Origin: Vombatus ursinus
Lineage: Eukaryota > Chordata > Mammalia > Diprotodontia > Vombatidae
Length of the DNA stretch: 64,000 bases
Direction: 5' to 3'
Assembly: GCF_900497805.2 (NCBI RefSeq)
Contig: NW_020954557.1
Coordinates: 38,357,803-38,421,802 of the forward strand
Made by a program: the position numbers and the translations under genes. Within the stretch, counting starts at the first letter, position 1; every line of letters begins with the position of its first letter. Below, piece by piece: positions 59,340-64,000 of the stretch. Under the pieces are notes generated by a model. It searched no databases. It saw nothing but the letters and a program-made list of their open reading frames with translations, and was not told the DNA's origin.

Positions 59340-60165
59340 AGACATGGGATTTTTCAGGCTGACTATAAGTTCAATCAGCCAACAAAAGATATACTGAATT
59401 AGCCAAAAAACCTAACTCAATCCTGGGCTATATTAGTGAGTATGTATTAGCCAGGGCATTAACTTTTCAATTCTACTCTACTTTAACCTTTTCAGGCCAC
59501 ACCTGGAACACTATGCAAGTTCTAGGCACCATATTTTAGCAATAACATCAGCAAGCTGAGTTTTGTCCAACAGAGAGAAACCAAAATGGTAAGAAGGACT
59601 GGGACCAAGTTAAACTTGTAAAGCAGCATGATACAGTAGAAAGAGCTCTGGCTTTAGAGTCAGAGAACCCAGTTGTTTAAATTCTATCGCTGACCCTTAC
59701 TAATATGACCTTAGCTAAGAACTAACATCCCTGGACCTCACTTTCCTCATCTATAAAATGGCCTCTAAAACCTCTTCCAGCTCTAAAGCAATGATACTAT
59801 GAATTAAGAATATTTACCACAGAGAAGACATTTAAGAGAGAACATGATTGGCTATCTTCAAATTATCTGAAGGACTGTTAGTTTAACAAGAGACTAGACT
59901 TGCTTTGCTTGGTTCCAAAGGACAGAACTAAGAGCAAGATCCACAACTAAGATCTACAACTTAGAAAGAGTTAGCACTCAGATATAATGGAAATATTTAA
60001 CAATTAAAGAGATTCAAAAGCAAAATAATCTATTCCAAAAGTAGTGAGCTCTCCATCTAAGCAATCAAACAGAAGCAGGATAATCTGTGTAATGGAATTG
60101 TTTAAGGCATGAGATGGACCAGATAATCACTGATGTTCTTTGCATCTCTTGGATTCTATGGTTCT
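59340..60165 (+). repeat. L3/CR1 LINE, sense, split by a MIR
   Basis: 'tcaggctgactataagttca', 'aggccacacctggaacacta', 'ttctaggcaccatattttag', then after the MIR 'gagaacatgattggctatct', 'gacttgctttgcttggttcc', 'gtagtgagctctccatctaa'. It parallels the CR1 at 56870-57480. Confidence 0.75.
59620..59805 (+). repeat. MIR SINE inside the CR1
   Basis: 'gcatgatacagtagaaagag', 'ctctggctttagagtcagag', 'cctcactttcctcatctata', 'cctcttccagctctaaagca'. Nearly full length. Confidence 0.85.
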
Positions 60166-60219
60166 GAAGAAGAGAAGGGAAGTAACTGCCTAAAAAGTGG
60201 GCAAATTTTCTACATGAAG

Positions 60220-60350
60220 CATTAAACTACAAACCTCATGAGAACAGAGACAGTATCTAAATTAAACTTTGTATCACATCTAGCATCCTACACAGGGTTC
60301 TACACATAGTAGGCATTTAATAAACGCTGTTAAATTAAACTAAACTATAT
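60220..60350 (+). repeat. L2 3' end, sense
   Basis: 'ctacaaacctcatgagaaca', 'gtatcacatctagcatccta', 'cacatagtaggcatttaata'. Confidence 0.75.
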
Positions 60351-60599
60351 AGTAAAGGGAGGCTTCAAGTTAAGATTTGAAATTTAAAGTATCATAGTTC
60401 AGTACATCTTCCAAAAGAAACCCCCATAAAGCCCATCTGTTCCAAGATATTTAAGTATTGATTATTTCAAAGAAAGTGTGTTTTTACAGAAGGAAATTTT
60501 TTTAGGTAATGCTCTCACTCTTATAGGCTAAAATTATATATTGTGATGTCTGAAAATTTTCAGCTTTCTAGAAAATAAGGGTTAAAGTATAAGTAGAAT

Positions 60600-61275
60600 T
60601 CAATAGCCCTCACTAATGAATTGTTGATCAAGCAGTGAATTAGTACAACCATTCTGGAAAGCAATTTGGAATTGGACAAATAAAGTGATTAAAATGTCTA
60701 TAACCCTCGACTTAGAGAATCCATTGATATGCATAAACCCCAAGAAGGACTTGACAAAAAGAAAGGCTCAATATATATCTAAATATTTATAGCACCATTT
60801 TTGTAGTAGTAAATGACTGTCAACAAAGTAGACAGATGCCTTATAGACTGAAGAATGGCTAAACAAATTGTGGCACATGAATCTAATGGAACATTACTGT
60901 GCTATAAGAAACAATAAACACAATGAACACAAACAATTACGGAAAGATTTACATGAACTGATGCAAACTAAAGTAATCAGAACCAAGTAAACAATATAAA
61001 AAATGACCACCCACAACAATGCAAATGGAAAGAATAACTACCAAAAAACAATTGACAATGAAGGTTGCAAAAAAAGAACCAGTCCCTTTGCCAAAGAACA
61101 GGAGGTACTTTTAGACACGGTAAAGAATCAGAGAAGGACTAGAAGGAGTCTGACAATCCAGAAACTCTGCCCAACATTTCAACCAAGTACAAATTTATGG
61201 GACCTGAGGAGAGGTAATTGGATCACTATCACTGATCACTACTGTAAAAGACAAGCAAACTGGAATTGTTCAATA
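60600..61275 (+). repeat. L1 3' end (end of ORF2 and 3'UTR), sense
   Basis: 'ttagtacaaccattctggaa' with 'agcaatttggaa' gives the L1 ORF2 text LVQPFWKAIW-like. Then 'gcataaaccccaagaaggac', 'gaatggctaaacaaattgtg', 'catgaactgatgcaaactaa' and 'gtaatcagaaccaagtaaac'. The frame 61003-61290 over its end is not a gene. Confidence 0.8.
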
Positions 61276-61279
61276 AGCT

Positions 61280-61660
61280 TGCAAATATAGATGATGAGGG
61301 CTAAAAGGGACTTCAGTGGAGGCAGCTAGGTGCACAGTGGATAGAGCACCAGCCCTGAAGTCAGGAGGAACAGAGTTCAAATCCGGCCTCAGACCAAACA
61401 CTTGACACTTACTAGCTGTGTGACCCTGGGAAAGTCACTTAACCCCAATTGCCTAAAATTAAAAAATAAAAATAAAAAAAATAAAAGGAACTTCAGAGAC
61501 TGAGTCCAACTGCTTCATTTTACAGATGAGCAAACTGAGGACAAGAGAAGTAAAGTTACTTGCTTTGAATCATACAGATAGACAGATTGGCAAAATTAGA
61601 ACCTGACCTCCAGACTCTGAATCCAACAATCTATCCACCACACAATGCTGCCTTTTCCAA
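61280..61660 (-). repeat. MIR SINE, antisense, split by a WSINE
   Basis: Left remnant 'gatgagggctaaaagggact' and right part 'aactgcttcattttacagat', 'gcaaactgaggacaagagaa', 'aatccaacaatctatccacc'. Confidence 0.75.
61317..61481 (+). mobile_element. WSINE1-like SINE with 15-bp target-site duplication
   Basis: 'ggcagctaggtgcacagtgg', 'gttcaaatccggcctcagac', 'accctgggaaagtcacttaa', then an A-rich tail. TAAAAGGGACTTCAG (61302-61316) recurs as TAAAAGGAACTTCAG (61482-61496), one mismatch. Confidence 0.95.
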
Positions 61661-62070
61661 ACTGTTCAGTGATTCTGATGATATGCTATGTGAGCAAAAT
61701 ACAAAAAACAAAAAAAGATGAGAATTCACAGAAGAAGCCATCATTGCTAGTCTAAGATAAATTTAACCATAGCTAGTAACCAGATAAAGCAGTAAGAACA
61801 CAAAGGTTTAACTTGATTATTCATGCCAACAGAAGGGAGAAAAGTTTCAGTTAACACAAAACAATGAATAAACCTAAAGATAATTTGGTTTTGGCATTAA
61901 AACACAATCACACTCAAACATACATACACAAGCTCACTTTGTCTTGTTCCATCATCAGTCCTGATCCCCTTCTGGCTTGGCTCTACTAATTAATAGCCTA
62001 GGACCCAGTAGGGCAGTGGATGGTGGCCTTGATTCATCACAAATAATCTACAAAAATAGCTCACATGGAA
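61661..62070. other. AGPS intron 1, no recognised element
   Basis: Nothing identifiable. Confidence 0.3.
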
Positions 62071-62074
62071 CAAC

Positions 62075-62325
62075 AATAGTAACTCACATTTACATAGCTC
62101 ATATTTCTAAAGCATTTTAAAATTTACAATGCCCCTGAGACAGGTAGTGAACCTATTACCTCTATTTTACCGATGAAGAAATTGAGATTGAGAGGTTAAA
62201 TGACCGGCCTATGGTCACAAATCTGGTAAATGTCAGGAGGCAGAATTTGAGCCAGTAGCAGAAAAGCAATTCATACCCAGGTTTCTTTAGACCAAAGTCC
62301 AGAATACTTTTTACTATACAATATT
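62075..62325 (-). repeat. MIR SINE, antisense
   Basis: 'agtaactcacatttacatag', 'tctattttaccgatgaagaa', 'tgaccggcctatggtcacaa', 'agaccaaagtccagaatact'. Confidence 0.75.
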
Positions 62326-63530
62326 TAACCCCAAGCCACACACCTGATTTGGGCTCAACATCTAGTGTCCCCAGTCACAGAGAATGATTAGAAAAGTTGA
62401 TTAAATGTGAATCATCACCAACTGAGTCAAACCTCACAAAACTTTTATATAATTGGTTTTTGCCACTAGCTAACTAATACAAATTATCAGGTACCAAAAA
62501 GACACTCCCTAGGGCTCACAGGGAAGGAAATGAAGTAAAAAAAGTTATGGAAATCTGAATGAAGGAAAATCTATGACAAGTTAACCAGGTCACCACAGAT
62601 TTAATAGTCTTTAACCAGGGGTCATATCTACACTTTGAAACTTGAATCCATTATCCCCACTGGGTATACACATTTCCTAATAAAAAACCAGGGTCCCCTA
62701 TTTATGTGTGCATCCCTTTCCCAATTCTAGGTCAAGGTTCCTCCAACAAAGTCCAATCATAATGACATAACCTGTGCCCCTATTTAACATAGTTTTTGTT
62801 AGTATGAAATGAGACAACCTATGTGAAAATACTCTGAAAAGCATAAGACTACAAACATTAGGTACTCCATTATGCCTCTGAAAGACCTGAATATAGCCAC
62901 CCTAGTTGATCCCCTGTATCAGGGGTCCCCATTGCAGCCCTGACTCCATTCCTTGAGAAAACTCAAAGAAACCAAAATTTTCCTACATCCATTCTTCATA
63001 GACTCCCAGGTTCTATCTTCCACCAAACCATCCGACAGATTTCAAAGTCCCCTGTAGCCATCTCCTCCAATAGAAACTAAGAGCCCCAGATCACTGCTTC
63101 TGCTTCTGTTCTCTTCAATTCAAAATTCATCCCCAATAAAAGGCAGAGAACAGGTCATGGTTAGAATACAATATTTTTCTCCACTAGCCCCATTATTCAC
63201 CATCAGAGGACTAAGTAGTCTAAGTACATCCCCTTCCCAGGCCATTACCTACCAGATCAAGGTCTGTTACTCTAAGAAAAAAAAAAAAGGGAAAAAAAAA
63301 GAAAAAGCAGGGTCTCTCTTACCACAATGGTTCCATGATAGGCAGACAAATATCCTTTGGACACTTCTCATGGTAAACTCCAGGAACCCCAACTATAGGA
63401 AATCAGTATAACCTAGTTCACCCACAGCCCTAAGTGCCCCCAAATCCTCCAGGGCCCAGATCCCCCACAGACTCTGGATAGTAATTCCTCCACAACGACT
63501 CCCCAGCTCCAACACAGGGGAAGGAGGGAA
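62326..63530. other. AGPS intron 1, 5' part, no recognised element
   Basis: About 1.2 kb in which GC content rises gradually toward the gene start. I find no exon, family or RNA gene. The frame 63157-63411 spans an A-rich run and is not coding. Confidence 0.4.
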
Positions 63531-63534
63531 ATAG

Positions 63535-63775
63535 GAAGGAAATAAGCATTTATTAACTTCCTACCATGTGCCAAGCGCTTTACAAATGTCATCTCATTTG
63601 ATCTTCACAACCCTGTGAGAGAGGTACTATTACTTTCTCCATTATACAGTTGAGGAAACTAAGGCAAGCACAAGTCAAATAACTTGATCAGAATCTTGCT
63701 TCAAAGTCTTATGATGGATTTGAACTCAGATCTTCCTGCCTCCAAGGTCCACTGCACTACCTGGCTGGCCCCGAG
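63535..63775 (-). repeat. MIR/THER SINE, antisense
   Basis: 'gaaataagcatttattaact', 'catgtgccaagcgctttaca', 'atctcatttgatcttcacaa', 'gatttgaactcagatcttcc', ending 'actgcactacctggctggcc'. It is the last repeat before the CpG-rich zone. Confidence 0.85.
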
Positions 63776-64000
63776 TCCACAACCACCCCAGCCCCGAACA
63801 AGCCCAAGGTGGCCCCAGGTCTCAGACCCCAGCCGGACACAGCCAGAGGTCCAGCCCAGCATGTCCCCCCGCCCCAACCAAGCCCAAGATGGTCCGGTTA
63901 GCCATCCTCGACCCCAAAGCCGAGGCCAGGCTGGGCAGCCCGGGGTCCACCTGCCCGCACCCCAGGATGTGGCTGCCCCCGGCCAGCTGGCCCGGGGCCC
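63776..64000 (-). promoter_or_regulatory. AGPS: Edge of the AGPS CpG island (intron 1 side)
   Basis: The last ~220 bases are very GC-rich, with about ten CpG sites, unlike the AT-rich and CpG-poor rest of the window. The position fits the shore of a CpG-island promoter just upstream (to the right). I found no AGPS exon 1 here: the expected codons ...KKR before the exon 2 junction are missing, and the only candidate donor (CAG|GTGGAC) is poor and has no matching protein text. The promoter itself is not seen. Confidence 0.6.

Noticed and set aside
63776-64000. AGPS exon 1 or a short 5' exon in the GC-rich end of the window
   Set aside because: On the minus strand no frame gives the expected ...PKKR end before a donor, and the one GT candidate (CAG|GTGGAC) is weak with no matching protein text. 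I treat the region as intron at a CpG-island edge.

Overview
This window is vertebrate intronic DNA, and the repeats point to a marsupial. There are many tRNA-headed SINEs of the marsupial type (a WSINE1-like family and a MAR1-like family), a large load of L2, L1, L3/CR1 and MIR/THER-type repeats, and a half-L1 (HAL1) element. The WSINE1-like copies have sharp target-site duplications, which suggests an Australian-lineage marsupial, but I cannot name the species.

Only one host gene can be supported: AGPS (alkylglycerone-phosphate synthase, the peroxisomal FAD enzyme of ether-lipid synthesis), read right to left on the minus strand. Eight consecutive coding exons are present (exons 2-9 in human numbering), 736 coding bases in all. 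They correspond to about residues 87-332 of the human protein. All have GT donors and AG acceptors, and all join in frame. Exon 1 (start codon, PTS2 peroxisome signal) lies beyond base 64000 and exons 10 onward lie before base 1. The last ~220 bases of the window become CpG-rich, as expected just downstream of the first exon.

Layout by increasing coordinate, which is 3' to 5' for the gene: intron 9 (1-2529), exon 9, intron 8 with an L1 5' fragment and a large inverted repeat (2656-9692), exon 8, intron 7 with a three-level nested repeat (9774-15974), exon 7, intron 6 filled by a 1.9 kb L2 (16055-19635), exon 6, intron 5, exon 5, a 95-bp intron 4, exon 4, intron 3 packed with L2 reverse-transcriptase relics including an L2 inside an L2 (21395-30563), exon 3, intron 2 (30655-38270), exon 2, then more than 25 kb of intron 1. 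Intron 1 holds the best-preserved mobile element, a 2.9 kb HAL1 with a 16-bp target-site duplication inserted in an older L2, plus one clear solo LTR.

I found no tRNA, rRNA, CRISPR or other independent gene, and no second host protein-coding gene. The novel or less usual items are repeat-structural: the HAL1, a ~0.2 kb-arm inverted duplication with a 37-bp perfect core, a family of almost perfectly palindromic 203-bp hAT MITEs, and an unclassified internally duplicated sequence at 48.7-49.3 kb with a relative at 52.7 kb. Repeat boundaries are approximate unless a target-site duplication is quoted. Family names rest on recognition, not on a database search.
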